From NCBI GenBank assembly GCA_002390045.1, contig DGSB01000029.1:1-45161 (forward strand): a DNA stretch of 45,161 nt, given 5' to 3'. This document shows, piece after piece, positions 1 to 8,385 of this stretch. Source of the stretch: Fibrobacter sp. UBA4373 (GTDB taxonomy: Bacteria > Fibrobacterota > Fibrobacteria > Fibrobacterales > Fibrobacteraceae). Numbering within the stretch: the first letter of the stretch is position 1; each line of letters starts with the position of its first letter. Under the pieces are notes generated by a model. That model ran no database searches. It saw only the letters and a program-made list of their open reading frames with translations, and had not been told where the DNA came from. The position numbers were made by a program, and so were the translations under genes.

Positions 1-580
1 CATTCGTTTCTAACAGTTCCGTGGCAAGATAGATCAGATCTTCAAAGACGATGTTTCCCGTTTTCAAGACGCCCTTTCGAATCGATTCGAGCTTTTGGTT
101 CAACTTTGCCGAAAGATTCGGTTTAAAAAGATCGTCTCGCGAAATCGCGTTTGGCGGAACCCGATGATCGACCAGAGAGCAGGCGAAGCGCTCGCTTTCT
201 CCCTCTCCAGGTTTGGGAGCTTTGGAAAAACCGGCCAATTCCCAGCCAAACTTTCCGTTAAACTTTTCCCGAAGAATGGAATAGGCGAGCGAGTGAAACG
301 TACTCAGCCGAATGTCCGCATCGGGAAAGAGCTTTTGCACGCGTTCGCGCATTTCGGCGGCAGCCTTTGCCGTAAAAGTCAGGGCCAGAATGGATTCGGG
401 TTTTGCGCCCTGCAGAACGCGCCACTGAATACGCCGAGTCAAGACAGAGGTTTTACCCGACCCTGCCGCGGCTAAAATCAAGAGCGGACCATCTTTTTGA
501 TGATCATAAAGGACTGCGGATTTTTGATCGCTGTTCAGGCCTTTCAAAATTTCCGCTTCCATTTTTTCTTTTGCATCCAT
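1..580 (-). CDS. UvrD/PcrA-type superfamily 1 DNA helicase, N-terminal part (cut by window edge)
   Basis: This is the first 193 codons of an ATP-dependent 3'-5' DNA helicase of the UvrD/Rep/PcrA family, which unwinds DNA in repair and replication restart. The rest lies left of position 1. The protein starts MDAKEKMEAEILKGLNSDQ. A Q-motif-like LNSDQKSAV comes first, then Walker A AAAGSGKTSVLTRR near residues 37-50, motif Ia LALTFTAKAAAEMRERV near 65-81, and STFHSLAYSILR near 92-103, all in the family order. The ATG at 580-578 is chosen because AGAAGGAGA lies just upstream on the minus strand. Without the C-terminal half it cannot be assigned to UvrD, PcrA or Rep. A perfect inverted repeat lies in the leader at 599-621. 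Confidence 0.9.
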   Translation of the reverse strand, partial: MDAKEKMEAEILKGLNSDQKSAVLYDHQKDGPLLILAAAGSGKTSVLTRRIQWRVLQGAKPESILALTFTAKAAAEMRERVQKLFPDADIRLSTFHSLAYSILREKFNGKFGWELAGFSKAPKPGEGESERFACSLVDHRVPPNAISRDDLFKPNLSAKLNQKLESIRKGVLKTGNIVFEDLIYLATELLETN

Positions 581-598
581 GGATTCATCTCCTTCTAG

Positions 599-621
599 GG
601 ATATGGAACATTTTCATATCC
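599..621. repeat. Inverted repeat in the helicase leader
   Basis: Perfect 7-bp inverted repeat GGATATG / CATATCC with a 9-nt spacer, 18 bp upstream of the helicase start codon. It could form a small hairpin in the 5' leader or serve as an operator; no known binding-site family is recognised. Confidence 0.4.
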
Positions 622-689
622 GCTATAAAGAAGACGCTCCTAGACGCCAAACGAAGAAAAAGAAGTCTTTTTTACAAAAATCCGGTCGA

Positions 690-1667
690 TTAGCTTTTTT
701 CCTTTTCCGTCAAAAAGAAGACAGCCCCCACAAGGCTCACCACCAGGCTTACCAGATAAGCGAGGAGCTGAACCACTACCGACTGTAAGCCAGGAACGCC
801 AATTCGGTCGAACAGGGACTGCGCCAAAAGTTCGCGCGGTCCAAAGCCCCCGATCGAAATTGGCAAAGCACTAATGACAGAAACCATGGGAATAAAGAAG
901 AAATACCACGACACATCGATTTGCAAGCCGATTGCAATACCGCAAAAGAAATGCACCACAACACGAAGACTCTGCGTCACCGCAGAAAGGACTGTAATAC
1001 GAAGCCAAAGCTTCCAGTCACGATAATACTGGAACCGTTTCTGAAAATGCAAAAAGCGTTCTTGCACCGACTTCGGGAAAATATGGTTCGAAATCCAGGC
1101 AAGGATACGCCCGATGCGCTTGCTGAAAAGCCCAGCAAACAGCACACAGAACGCGACAAAAAACCAAAACGACGGCAACAGGAACAAACGCTGATCAGGA
1201 TCGCGGATAAAGAACAGCGCCCCCACTGCAAGCGCAAGGACATTCAAAAAGAAAAGGCCAAAAAGACGATCAAAAAAAGTCGCCGTCAGGCCTCCGCCAA
1301 CCGTCTGTTGGTCGCCCTGCATTCGAATGTCATAGACTTTTTTGACATCCCCACCGACATTTCCCGGCATAAAATTGTTAAAGAACAAGCCCACAAAGTA
1401 AAGCTTGATCAAATGCCAATAGCCCATGTGAACGTTTTGCTTGTCGAGCAGCAATTTCCACTGGAGACATCCTGTAAAATTCGAAATCAGAAGGCACGCC
1501 AAGGCAACCAGAAACGGAGCAACCGACGAGACCGTAAACAAATCCCAGATGTCTCCCGTATCCCATCCCGGTGCACAGACGATTTTATTGTACACAAAGT
1601 AACAAGGAACAAGGGTCACCAAAAGCTTGGCGCAAAAAATCAAGGCGGATTTCACACGTTGTTTCAT
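690..1667 (-). CDS. Flippase-like integral membrane protein (UPF0104 / LPG synthase TM family)
   Basis: A 325-residue multi-pass inner-membrane protein with about eight hydrophobic segments and a basic N terminus (MKQRVKSALIF). The family signatures NNFMPGNVGGDVKKVYDI near residues 96-113 and LPISIGGFGPREL near 267-279 are present. They mark the lysylphosphatidylglycerol-synthase transmembrane family, known as UPF0104 and often annotated as flippase-like. It has no C-terminal aminoacyl-transferase domain, so it is not a full MprF. Its ATG overlaps the end of the glycosyltransferase gene by 4 bases (1664-1667), which implies translational coupling. That context suggests a role in moving or handling a lipid-linked glycan or glycolipid; this is inference, and the substrate is unknown. 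Confidence 0.85.
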   Translation of the reverse strand: MKQRVKSALIFCAKLLVTLVPCYFVYNKIVCAPGWDTGDIWDLFTVSSVAPFLVALACLLISNFTGCLQWKLLLDKQNVHMGYWHLIKLYFVGLFFNNFMPGNVGGDVKKVYDIRMQGDQQTVGGGLTATFFDRLFGLFFLNVLALAVGALFFIRDPDQRLFLLPSFWFFVAFCVLFAGLFSKRIGRILAWISNHIFPKSVQERFLHFQKRFQYYRDWKLWLRITVLSAVTQSLRVVVHFFCGIAIGLQIDVSWYFFFIPMVSVISALPISIGGFGPRELLAQSLFDRIGVPGLQSVVVQLLAYLVSLVVSLVGAVFFLTEKEKS

Positions 1668-2782
1668 CGATTCTCTATCGTCTTTTGCAAGACCGCTAAA
1701 ATTTCATTCGCAGTTCGTCCCCAATGGAAAGCGTCCGCATAGCGTTTGGCATTCGCCTGTAGATTTTCGCGAAGTTTTTCATCTTCGCACAGATGTTCCA
1801 TCTGCTTCACGCAACTCTGTACGCCTTTTTCCGGCGAATAAAGAAGCCCCGTTACACCATCCCGAATACAATCTTTATAGCCGGAATCATCGGGCGCGAT
1901 CGTCGTCGTCCCACATTTACCGGCTTCGATCGCCGCATATCCCCAACCTTGCTGGCGATCGGTCTGCAACAAGCAATACGCCCTGCGAATCAAATCCATT
2001 CGGCGTTCGTAAGAAGCGTTCAATTCCACCAGAACGCGGTCTCCCAGTCCTCGACGGCGAATTTCATACGGCAAGCGTTTTTCTTTTTGAAAGTTGCCGA
2101 TAATGCGAAGCAAAAAATTCCAATCGGGATGGCGACGGCTAAACGTTTCGAAAGCATCGAGCGCGTAGATCAATCCGGACGAATGTTTTTCGCTGGATCG
2201 CCACAAAAAGAAGCGTTCCTTTTTCGATTCCGCAGCAAAGTATTCCGGAACGGAATCCGCCCCGCAGTATACAAGCGAAACGCGTTTTTGCGAAAGGCCG
2301 AGATTCACCAGTTCGCGCATCACCGAAGGACTGATCGCAATAAATTCCGAACGGCCATAAAAGCTCGGAATACTCAATTCCCAAAGCCAAATGCACAGAG
2401 CCTTTAACGAAAAGCTTTCCCGAAAGATCGCCGTTTTCCAAAGCTGATGCACAAGGACCACCGTCGGTAGCGAAGTTTTCTGGGCCACGAGCAGCGGACG
2501 TTCGTCCAGATTTTCGATTACAATGTCGAAGTGGAACTCTTCGTTCAAGCGCCGGATTTGCCGTTTTAAGCCCAAGCGGTATAGGAAGCCTCCCCTTCCC
2601 GATCGCACGACTTTGACCCCGTTAATTTCTTCCCGCTCATTTGCATCGCGAAAAGAAGACGCGAGCATAACCACCTCATGTCCATACGAGGCGATTTTTT
2701 CAAAAATCCGGAACAGGTGGATTTCCGATTCCGCGGCTTCCGGGTGATGGAGATCCTTGCGATGGAGAAAGAGAATCTTCAT
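1664..2782 (-). CDS. Glycosyltransferase family 4 (GT4, GT-B fold)
   Basis: A 372-residue cytoplasmic retaining glycosyltransferase that probably transfers a sugar from a nucleotide-sugar donor. The N-terminal half has the GT4 layout: MKILFLHRKDLHHPEAAESE, then a VHQLWKTAIF stretch and FIAISPSVMRELVNLG near 148-163. The donor-binding C-terminal half carries YAAIEAGKCGTTTIAPDDSGYKD near 282-304, which contains the E-x7-type motif region (EAGKCGTTTIAPD), and ends in a helical YADAFHWGRTANEI segment. The ATG shares one base with the stop of the methyltransferase gene (TAATG at 2780-2784). It is the middle gene of a three-gene operon with the flippase-like protein. The sugar and acceptor cannot be told from sequence. 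Confidence 0.88.
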   Translation of the reverse strand: MKILFLHRKDLHHPEAAESEIHLFRIFEKIASYGHEVVMLASSFRDANEREEINGVKVVRSGRGGFLYRLGLKRQIRRLNEEFHFDIVIENLDERPLLVAQKTSLPTVVLVHQLWKTAIFRESFSLKALCIWLWELSIPSFYGRSEFIAISPSVMRELVNLGLSQKRVSLVYCGADSVPEYFAAESKKERFFLWRSSEKHSSGLIYALDAFETFSRRHPDWNFLLRIIGNFQKEKRLPYEIRRRGLGDRVLVELNASYERRMDLIRRAYCLLQTDRQQGWGYAAIEAGKCGTTTIAPDDSGYKDCIRDGVTGLLYSPEKGVQSCVKQMEHLCEDEKLRENLQANAKRYADAFHWGRTANEILAVLQKTIENR

Positions 2783-3570
2783 TACTTCTTCGGCTTCTGA
2801 GCGAGAATTCCAATGGAAAGCTGTGTATAACGTGCAAACGGAACGCGGTCAAACGCGTCGAGGAATGCGTCTTTCATTTTCTGATAGACCGTTCCATGCA
2901 GCGGATACTTCGGCAGTTCCACATTGAACTTGAAGCAGAGTTCTCGCAAAATGCGGTAGAACAGGTTCGGGCGCATCCAGTCGCCATATTCATACGTGAT
3001 CCGGAAACCCGCCCGTTGAATCAGGGACCGAAGATCCCGAATCGAGAACTGCGTTTCCCAGCCGGCAAACCACTTTCCCATTGCAATCAAGATGTGCTTG
3101 ATGACCGTATAAATGTGGAAAGTCTGCGGTACGTCGCAAAGGATATATCCGCCTTCCTTGATAATGCGGAAGTTTTCTTCGATCAGCGGATTCGGGTTGA
3201 CAAAGTGTTCCGCAAGACCCTGATGGAAAATCAGATCAAAGGTATTGTCCGGAAACGGAGAATGGAACGCATCACCGCGGATGCAGTGCAAGTTTTCTTC
3301 CAGATGTTCACGGATGCGCAAATTCTCGATAGTCTTCAAGCTTTCTGCAGAAAAATCGAGAACATAGACATCGGCGCCCTGCTTTGCCAGTTCCGCACTA
3401 TCGCGACCGGTTCCCGGCCCGACTTCCAAAATTTTCATTCCCTGCACATTCGGGAAATAGCGATGGATTGTTTTGCGGATCGCGGGGGAAGCCGGGTACA
3501 CCTTGGAAAGGTCCTGCTTACGCGCCCAAAAACGGTCCCAGACAGATTGATCAGGTTCTTTAATTGACAT
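2782..3570 (-). CDS. Class I SAM-dependent methyltransferase
   Basis: A 262-residue Rossmann-fold methyltransferase. Motif I ILEVGPGTGRDSAELAKQG lies near residues 46-64, followed by VYVLDFSAESLKTIE (motif II acid), and FDLIFHQGLAEHF near 112-124 (motif IV). It belongs to the UbiE/COQ5-like small-molecule group. The C-terminal part (ILRELCFKFNVELPKYP) is not recognised. An in-frame ATG exists at 3657, but the first 29 residues it adds (Cys/Trp/Asn rich) do not fit the family, so the ATG at 3570-3568 is preferred. That ATG has no Shine-Dalgarno sequence; a TATATTTC box ends 7 nt before it. It is the first gene of the operon with the GT4 and flippase-like genes, so its substrate may be a glycan or lipid (inference). 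Confidence 0.85.
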   Translation of the reverse strand: MSIKEPDQSVWDRFWARKQDLSKVYPASPAIRKTIHRYFPNVQGMKILEVGPGTGRDSAELAKQGADVYVLDFSAESLKTIENLRIREHLEENLHCIRGDAFHSPFPDNTFDLIFHQGLAEHFVNPNPLIEENFRIIKEGGYILCDVPQTFHIYTVIKHILIAMGKWFAGWETQFSIRDLRSLIQRAGFRITYEYGDWMRPNLFYRILRELCFKFNVELPKYPLHGTVYQKMKDAFLDAFDRVPFARYTQLSIGILAQKPKK

Positions 3571-3890
3571 ATGCGTTGAAATATAAGATTTTGAACGGTT
3601 TTTGCGAAAATTCCCCCAAAAACAGGTCCCAATGGAGCCTTCCGCGTCCGTCATCATTTTGTTACATTTTAATTCAAAATGTCAATTATATTTTACTACA
3701 AATCTGATTCATTCAAGCGGGTTTCATTTCAAAAATGTTTTCTTCTTGTTGCAAAAAACGCACAAATATCTGATTTTCGGTTCAAAAGCCCCAAAAACGG
3801 CAAAAGCAAACGAATAGCACCCTAAATTTTACACTCTTGGCACACTCCTTGCTCTAAAAAAAAGCGATATTATAGGAAAAAGGACAATAA
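3571..3890. other. Divergent intergenic region between methyltransferase operon and sigma-factor gene
   Basis: These 320 bases hold no credible gene. The left end has a TATATTTC box (3578-3585, minus strand) for the methyltransferase operon. An AT-rich palindrome, ACATTTT-AATTC-AAAATGT, occupies 3664-3682 and could be an operator. The right end has a sigma-54-type promoter (3838-3853) and an AT-rich leader to the sigma-factor start codon. Confidence 0.6.
3838..3853 (+). promoter_or_regulatory. Sigma-54 (RpoN)-type -24/-12 promoter
   Basis: The sequence TGGCAC-ACTCC-TTGCT matches the sigma-54 consensus TGGCAC-N5-TTGCW at every position. GG (3839-3840) and GC (3851-3852) are separated by the required 10 bases. 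The predicted start is near 3864, giving a leader of about 27 nt with AGGA before the ATG at 3891. No sigma-70-type -35/-10 pair with good spacing was found: a TATTAT at 3868-3873 has no -35 at 16-18 bp. Known in the family: such promoters need a bacterial enhancer-binding protein; none is encoded in this window. Confidence 0.65.
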
Positions 3891-4703
3891 ATGCATATTG
3901 ATTCAACAGACGTCACCTTAAAACGCTACTTAGACGACATCCGCAAGACAGCCCCGCTGACTCGCGAAGAAGAACAGATTCTGTTTCAAAAGGCAAAGGA
4001 AGGTGACAAAATCGCTCGTCAGAAATTGATTTCTGCCAACATGCGATTCGTTTTGAAAGTCGCCATCCAGTATCGCGGTTGCCCGATTCCTCTTCCGGAC
4101 CTTGTGAGCGAAGGCGCCATGGGTCTCGTTCGCGCTATCGAAAGTTTTGAACATACCCGCGGTCTTAAGTTCATCAGTTACGGTGTTTGGTGGATTAAAG
4201 CTTACATCACCCGTGCCATCAATGAACAGGGAAACCTGATCCGTCTTCCGGCGAACCAGCACCTGCGCGTTCGTAAGGCTTTGCACGAACAATCTCGCGG
4301 TAAGGAAATCAGCGAAGACATTCGCGAATTGATTCAGATCGGTCAGCGCGGCGTTTCTTTCGACAGTCCGCTGAAAGCCGATTCCAAGGCGACTTATGCA
4401 GAAGTTCTTGCCGACGGCAGCGCGACGAACCCGGAATCCGATTCCGAAATTCAAAGCGTTGAAAACCTTTCCAAGGAACTGATGGAACAGCTGCCGGAAC
4501 GCGAAGCCAAGGTGATCGAAGGAATCTTCGGTATCAACCAGGAAGCTCCGCAGACCTTGCGCGAAGTCGGCGAATCGATGAACATTTCCCATGAACGTGT
4601 TCGTCAGTTGCGCGACCAGGCCCTTCGCCGCATCCGCAAGTACAACAGCCGTGAATTCCTGCAAGAAAAGAAGGACGCGTTCCTCGCGGCCATCAACAAG
4701 TAA
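3891..4703 (+). CDS. RNA polymerase sigma factor, sigma-70 family (short RpoD-like, no region 1.1)
   Basis: A 270-residue promoter-recognition subunit. Region 1.2 (residues 8-35, VTLKRYLDDIRKTAPLTREEE), regions 2.1-2.4 (about 45-115, with LISANMRFVLKVA and ISYGVWWIKAYITRAI), region 3 (about 120-180) and region 4 with its helix-turn-helix (about 195-255, TLREVGESMNISHERVRQL) are all visible. Region 1.1 is absent, as in the short RpoD-like factors of Bacteroidota. In region 2.4 the residue aligned with E. coli sigma-70 Gln437 is Ala104, and its neighbour is Tyr105, so -10 recognition may differ. An exact sigma-54-type promoter precedes it, which suggests a regulated group 2 factor rather than the housekeeping one (inference). 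Its terminator is shared with the convergent GLUG-protein gene. Confidence 0.92.
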   Translation: MHIDSTDVTLKRYLDDIRKTAPLTREEEQILFQKAKEGDKIARQKLISANMRFVLKVAIQYRGCPIPLPDLVSEGAMGLVRAIESFEHTRGLKFISYGVWWIKAYITRAINEQGNLIRLPANQHLRVRKALHEQSRGKEISEDIRELIQIGQRGVSFDSPLKADSKATYAEVLADGSATNPESDSEIQSVENLSKELMEQLPEREAKVIEGIFGINQEAPQTLREVGESMNISHERVRQLRDQALRRIRKYNSREFLQEKKDAFLAAINK

Positions 4704-4722
4704 ATTCTTTATTTTGAAAATC

Positions 4723-4751
4723 AAAAAGGCTCGCCGATGGCGAGCCTTTTT
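4723..4751. terminator. Bidirectional intrinsic terminator
   Basis: A perfect 13-bp stem, AAAAAGGCTCGCC (4723-4735) with GGCGAGCCTTTTT (4739-4751), loop GAT. Flanking A and T tracts let it work for both convergent genes, the sigma factor and the GLUG-repeat protein. Confidence 0.93.
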
Positions 4752-4761
4752 CTGTAAGCGG

Positions 4762-7700
4762 CTATCGAACGCGATGGCCTGTCAGATCAAACAGAGCGTC
4801 TCCACCCTTGAATCGGTCGCCGTATACACGGAGTAGATTTCCTTCACGGCGGACCGTCCAATTTGCTCGAGGGAGGGATTCCCGACGGCGAACAATTCGA
4901 ACCATCTCCTTGTCCGCCGGAGTTTCCACAGAGTCACCTCTCGCAACATAACAGGTTGAGCTGGTATCATTCGCAAAGATTGGGAAGCAACCCGGATTGT
5001 AAACAAATGGTTCTCCCAATGTTTCGGCAAATTCCGGAGACTGCATTTCTTCTAACTGGGTATTCTCAAGCGAAAATACGCTCGTCTTCGTAATCCCGCG
5101 AGCACCGCCATCGGTTCTTTCTTCCGCATAGATTTCTTGCGCAACTCCAGCCGCAATCGAATCGGAAACGCTATAACTATAGGCCAAAATACTCAGACTA
5201 TCCGCATAGGCGGCAAGGCCCACTCCATAAGAGATTTCTTTTCCTGCAAAGCCATCATGGAGTACAACGCCGCGGTTGTAAACCTTTTGTAATAGCGTAT
5301 TCCGCATGTTTCCAACAATACCGGCTACATAGGCAAAAGAATCCGCTTTCGCCACGATAGTTCCATAGTTAAACGATTCGGTTATCACGTTGAAAGAAGA
5401 CTTTAGACTAATCGATTGTCCAACGATACCTCCCGCAATCGCGGCTTGTCCCTCAGCATAAACAGTTCCGCGGTTACCTGTCGAAGAAACAACCATCTGG
5501 GCGTAATCCATGTCATTTTTCTGATAGGCCGAAATTCCTCCTGCAAAAGCAACCGCGTCTTTCGAAACGCTCCGAATTTTTCCGTTCGATTCCGAAGAAC
5601 GAACTCCCAAATTCCAGCTGAGAGCCGCGATCCCTGCTGCATAAGTATCCCCGTATCCTTCCGCACTTACATTTCCTCGGTTGGATGATTTAGACAGAAG
5701 CGCCGAAGCCCCTGGAGCGCCTAAAACAGCGACAATTCCGCCGGCGATAGAATCCGAAATGACTTCACCTGAATTTGTGAGTTCAGACAGAATCGTTTCC
5801 GAAAACACCGCCACGCCGCCAGCCACCTTGCCCGCCTGAACTCGAGAATTTTCATTATTGGAATTCAAAACGTATCCGTAGTTTTCGTCACGGTTCGAGC
5901 CGTATAAGCCTCCTCCGACAAGACCACCCGCAGCAAACCCCTGCGTTTTCACGGAACTATTCCGAAGCGAAACACCTTTGACCACGCCTCGGTGCGCTCC
6001 GTCAACAACGCTCGCGATGTTTTGTCCATTTTCATTGTGGAATGCGCTACCAGCAATCGTCAAGTCTAAAATGATTCCATCTTTATATGTACAGTGGAAA
6101 AGTCCACGGTCCGTATTCAAACCGTAAATTGTATGTCCCTGTCCTATAAACTTTTCATCCAGACAGTTGAAAGGATCCGCAGCACCGCGTTCGAGTTTTC
6201 TTTTCGATAGGGTTGCTGTATCCTTGCCAAAGGAAATGTCATTCATCAAGGCGCCACGGGCAAGACCATTCTTTTGAATCAAAAGGTCCAGGTATCCGAC
6301 AAGTTCTTCGGGAGAAGTAATGGCGAAATAAAGCGTATCATCGATCAACATCTGTTTGGGTGTTTTAGAAGTTCCGTCCCAGCCCGCATCATCAATCGCT
6401 CCCTCATAAGCATCGGTCGTATCAAAACTGAAATACGGATAGCCCGCATTTCGATCATCATCACGATTCCAAATGCCTCGATCCGCAAGGGAATCCTGAG
6501 CGGTATTCAACGAAACAAGGAACTCATCCGACGTCATGTAGGCTGTCGACTTTCCCGTTTTTAAAAGATCGTGTCCCGGATTATAGTAGTACATGAACGC
6601 GGTATCGCCAGCCGCATCGATTTTTAAAAGGGAGGAATCAAAGCTGTTCTTTTTTGTCGGAGATCCATAATAAAGCGTTCCGACAATGCCGCCGATTCGA
6701 TCGCCTTGGATTTTCTTTGCCGCGCTGTAAGAATTCATCAACGCCGAACCATCCGTTCCATACAGGCATCCCACGAGTCCACCGACGAAATTGATTTCGC
6801 CCTCAAAGCGTGTATCTTCTAGCGTTTCATAATTTTCGGCAATGACATTTCCGAGGTTATAAATATCGTGAATAGTTCCACGTTCCGAATATCCAACAGC
6901 GCCGCCAACATGGAATATGTACATACACGTTGTATCGAGCGTACTCTTTGCGGTCACATTTCCATGGTTAAAGCTGAACGACAAAATCGGAGCCGACTTC
7001 GACGAATAACCTTTCATATATCCCGCAATGCCGCCCACTTCCAACAGGCGACCCGCTTCTACAGATACACTTCCCCAGTTTCCAACACCCGACATTTTTC
7101 GATCGTCGTAAGACATTTTATAATAGCCTACAATTCCGCCGACTTCTGCCATTGATTTAGCGCCACGGGCACTCACTTCAACTGCCGCAGAATTGAACAC
7201 ATTTGCCAAATTGGCATTTTGAGCAAAGCCGACGGCACCGCCCACATAAAAAACAACGGAGGAAGTATCCTTTTCCCAAGTTATCGCGGAAACCGGCCCT
7301 TGGTTACTCAAATTGCTCAGATTCCCGCTCCTGGAAGGCATCGCGGCAAGGCCAAAAAGTCCGCCCGTATAAGAATTTACGCCCTTGGTCTTGGAAAAAA
7401 CCTTTCCTTTATTGAGAGCATCTCTTACTTCCGCTTCCACAATTCCAGCGATACCTCCCACATTTACCTGAATTCGATTCGTATACGCAGAAACGTTTCC
7501 TTCGTTGACAAGCGAAGAAAAAGCAGAATAATCCGAAGGTACGCAATAGCCTGCAATGCCACCGACCGAGACAGTCGGTCCATTTTCGTTATTCAACTGT
7601 TCCACCGTCACCGTCGAAGAATTGTAGACATTCTCTAGGGAACCATTGACCCAGCCAACAATTCCACCGACTTCGACTTTCCCCTTTACCGAACCACCCA

Positions 7701-8271
7701 CCATGCGAGCATTCCGCACACTGGCCAATTTACTTTGGGAATTGACAAAACCAACAATACCACCCGTATGATATGACGAAAATACCTGCGTATTACGGAC
7801 TTCCACATTTTCAATTTGTCCCAAATTAGCATAAGCAAGTCCACCAATCGTATAGACCGAATCCGCACCGATTTTACTGTTCGCCAAATTCAAATTTTTG
7901 ACGACACCTTCACTTCCGATTGTTTCAAAGACACCTTTGGAAGAATAATAGCCGTAAATTGTATGGCCCCGGCCATCGAAAACGCTGTTCAAATACGGCA
8001 CATTCGACTTTTGCGCTCGGAACACCGGAGAAAGACTTGCCGTATCCGATCCAAAAACGATATCATTTTTGAGATATGCATGCGCTTCTCCTGGCGAAGA
8101 TGTCAACGTTGCCAAATAACCGATAAGCTCTTCCGGGCTTGTGATTTCATAAAAAAGAGAATCGTTTCGAGAAACCCGAATCGGAACTTTCGACGATCCA
8201 TCCCAAGCGGCAAAAGCCTGGCTCATAAGCATTGCTAACGCAACCACTGCAACAACAGGGAAATTTCCCAT
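4762..8271 (-). CDS. Large secreted GLUG-repeat protein with internal duplication and C-terminal sorting-like tail
   Basis: An exported 1169-residue protein of unknown function. The start is the ATG at 8271, because GGAGGG sits 5 nt before it; a TTG four codons upstream contains that Shine-Dalgarno sequence. A signal peptide (MGNFPVVAVVALAMLMSQAFA, residues 1-21) has no basic residue, which is unusual. Two modules follow, each opening with WDG(S/T)SK and D(S/T)L(F/Y)-ITSPEEL(I/V)GYL, at about 24 and 631. About 12 GLUG-type repeats (VGGIVGY...N.G.V) lie in the first module and about 8 in the second, which predicts a beta-helix or beta-solenoid. The last 60 residues, ending LRVYGDRFKGGDALFDLTGHRVR, resemble type IX secretion sorting tails. 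A surface or adhesion role is possible but unproven. Confidence 0.85.
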   Translation of the reverse strand: MGNFPVVAVVALAMLMSQAFAAWDGSSKVPIRVSRNDSLFYEITSPEELIGYLATLTSSPGEAHAYLKNDIVFGSDTASLSPVFRAQKSNVPYLNSVFDGRGHTIYGYYSSKGVFETIGSEGVVKNLNLANSKIGADSVYTIGGLAYANLGQIENVEVRNTQVFSSYHTGGIVGFVNSQSKLASVRNARMVGGSVKGKVEVGGIVGWVNGSLENVYNSSTVTVEQLNNENGPTVSVGGIAGYCVPSDYSAFSSLVNEGNVSAYTNRIQVNVGGIAGIVEAEVRDALNKGKVFSKTKGVNSYTGGLFGLAAMPSRSGNLSNLSNQGPVSAITWEKDTSSVVFYVGGAVGFAQNANLANVFNSAAVEVSARGAKSMAEVGGIVGYYKMSYDDRKMSGVGNWGSVSVEAGRLLEVGGIAGYMKGYSSKSAPILSFSFNHGNVTAKSTLDTTCMYIFHVGGAVGYSERGTIHDIYNLGNVIAENYETLEDTRFEGEINFVGGLVGCLYGTDGSALMNSYSAAKKIQGDRIGGIVGTLYYGSPTKKNSFDSSLLKIDAAGDTAFMYYYNPGHDLLKTGKSTAYMTSDEFLVSLNTAQDSLADRGIWNRDDDRNAGYPYFSFDTTDAYEGAIDDAGWDGTSKTPKQMLIDDTLYFAITSPEELVGYLDLLIQKNGLARGALMNDISFGKDTATLSKRKLERGAADPFNCLDEKFIGQGHTIYGLNTDRGLFHCTYKDGIILDLTIAGSAFHNENGQNIASVVDGAHRGVVKGVSLRNSSVKTQGFAAGGLVGGGLYGSNRDENYGYVLNSNNENSRVQAGKVAGGVAVFSETILSELTNSGEVISDSIAGGIVAVLGAPGASALLSKSSNRGNVSAEGYGDTYAAGIAALSWNLGVRSSESNGKIRSVSKDAVAFAGGISAYQKNDMDYAQMVVSSTGNRGTVYAEGQAAIAGGIVGQSISLKSSFNVITESFNYGTIVAKADSFAYVAGIVGNMRNTLLQKVYNRGVVLHDGFAGKEISYGVGLAAYADSLSILAYSYSVSDSIAAGVAQEIYAEERTDGGARGITKTSVFSLENTQLEEMQSPEFAETLGEPFVYNPGCFPIFANDTSSTCYVARGDSVETPADKEMVRIVRRRESLPRANWTVRREGNLLRVYGDRFKGGDALFDLTGHRVR

Positions 8272-8340
8272 ATAACCCTCCAAACCAAAGAGAATGAATT
8301 GTATCGCTTTAAAGATAGAATTTCTTATAAATTAAAGAAA

Positions 8341-8365
8341 AAGGTCCGTCCAATGGACGGGCCTT
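8341..8365 (-). terminator. Intrinsic terminator of the alaS-ridA operon
   Basis: On the minus strand a stem AAGGCCCGTCC / GGACGGACCTT (one G-U pair) with loop ATT is followed by TTTCTTT. It lies 21 bp after the ridA stop codon. Confidence 0.88.
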
Positions 8366-8385
8366 TCCTTTTACATTCACTCTGA

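Noticed and set aside
3571..3657. 29-residue N-terminal extension of the methyltransferase
   Set aside because: The extension is Cys/Trp/Asn rich and not part of the methyltransferase fold; the ATG at 3570 fits the domain.
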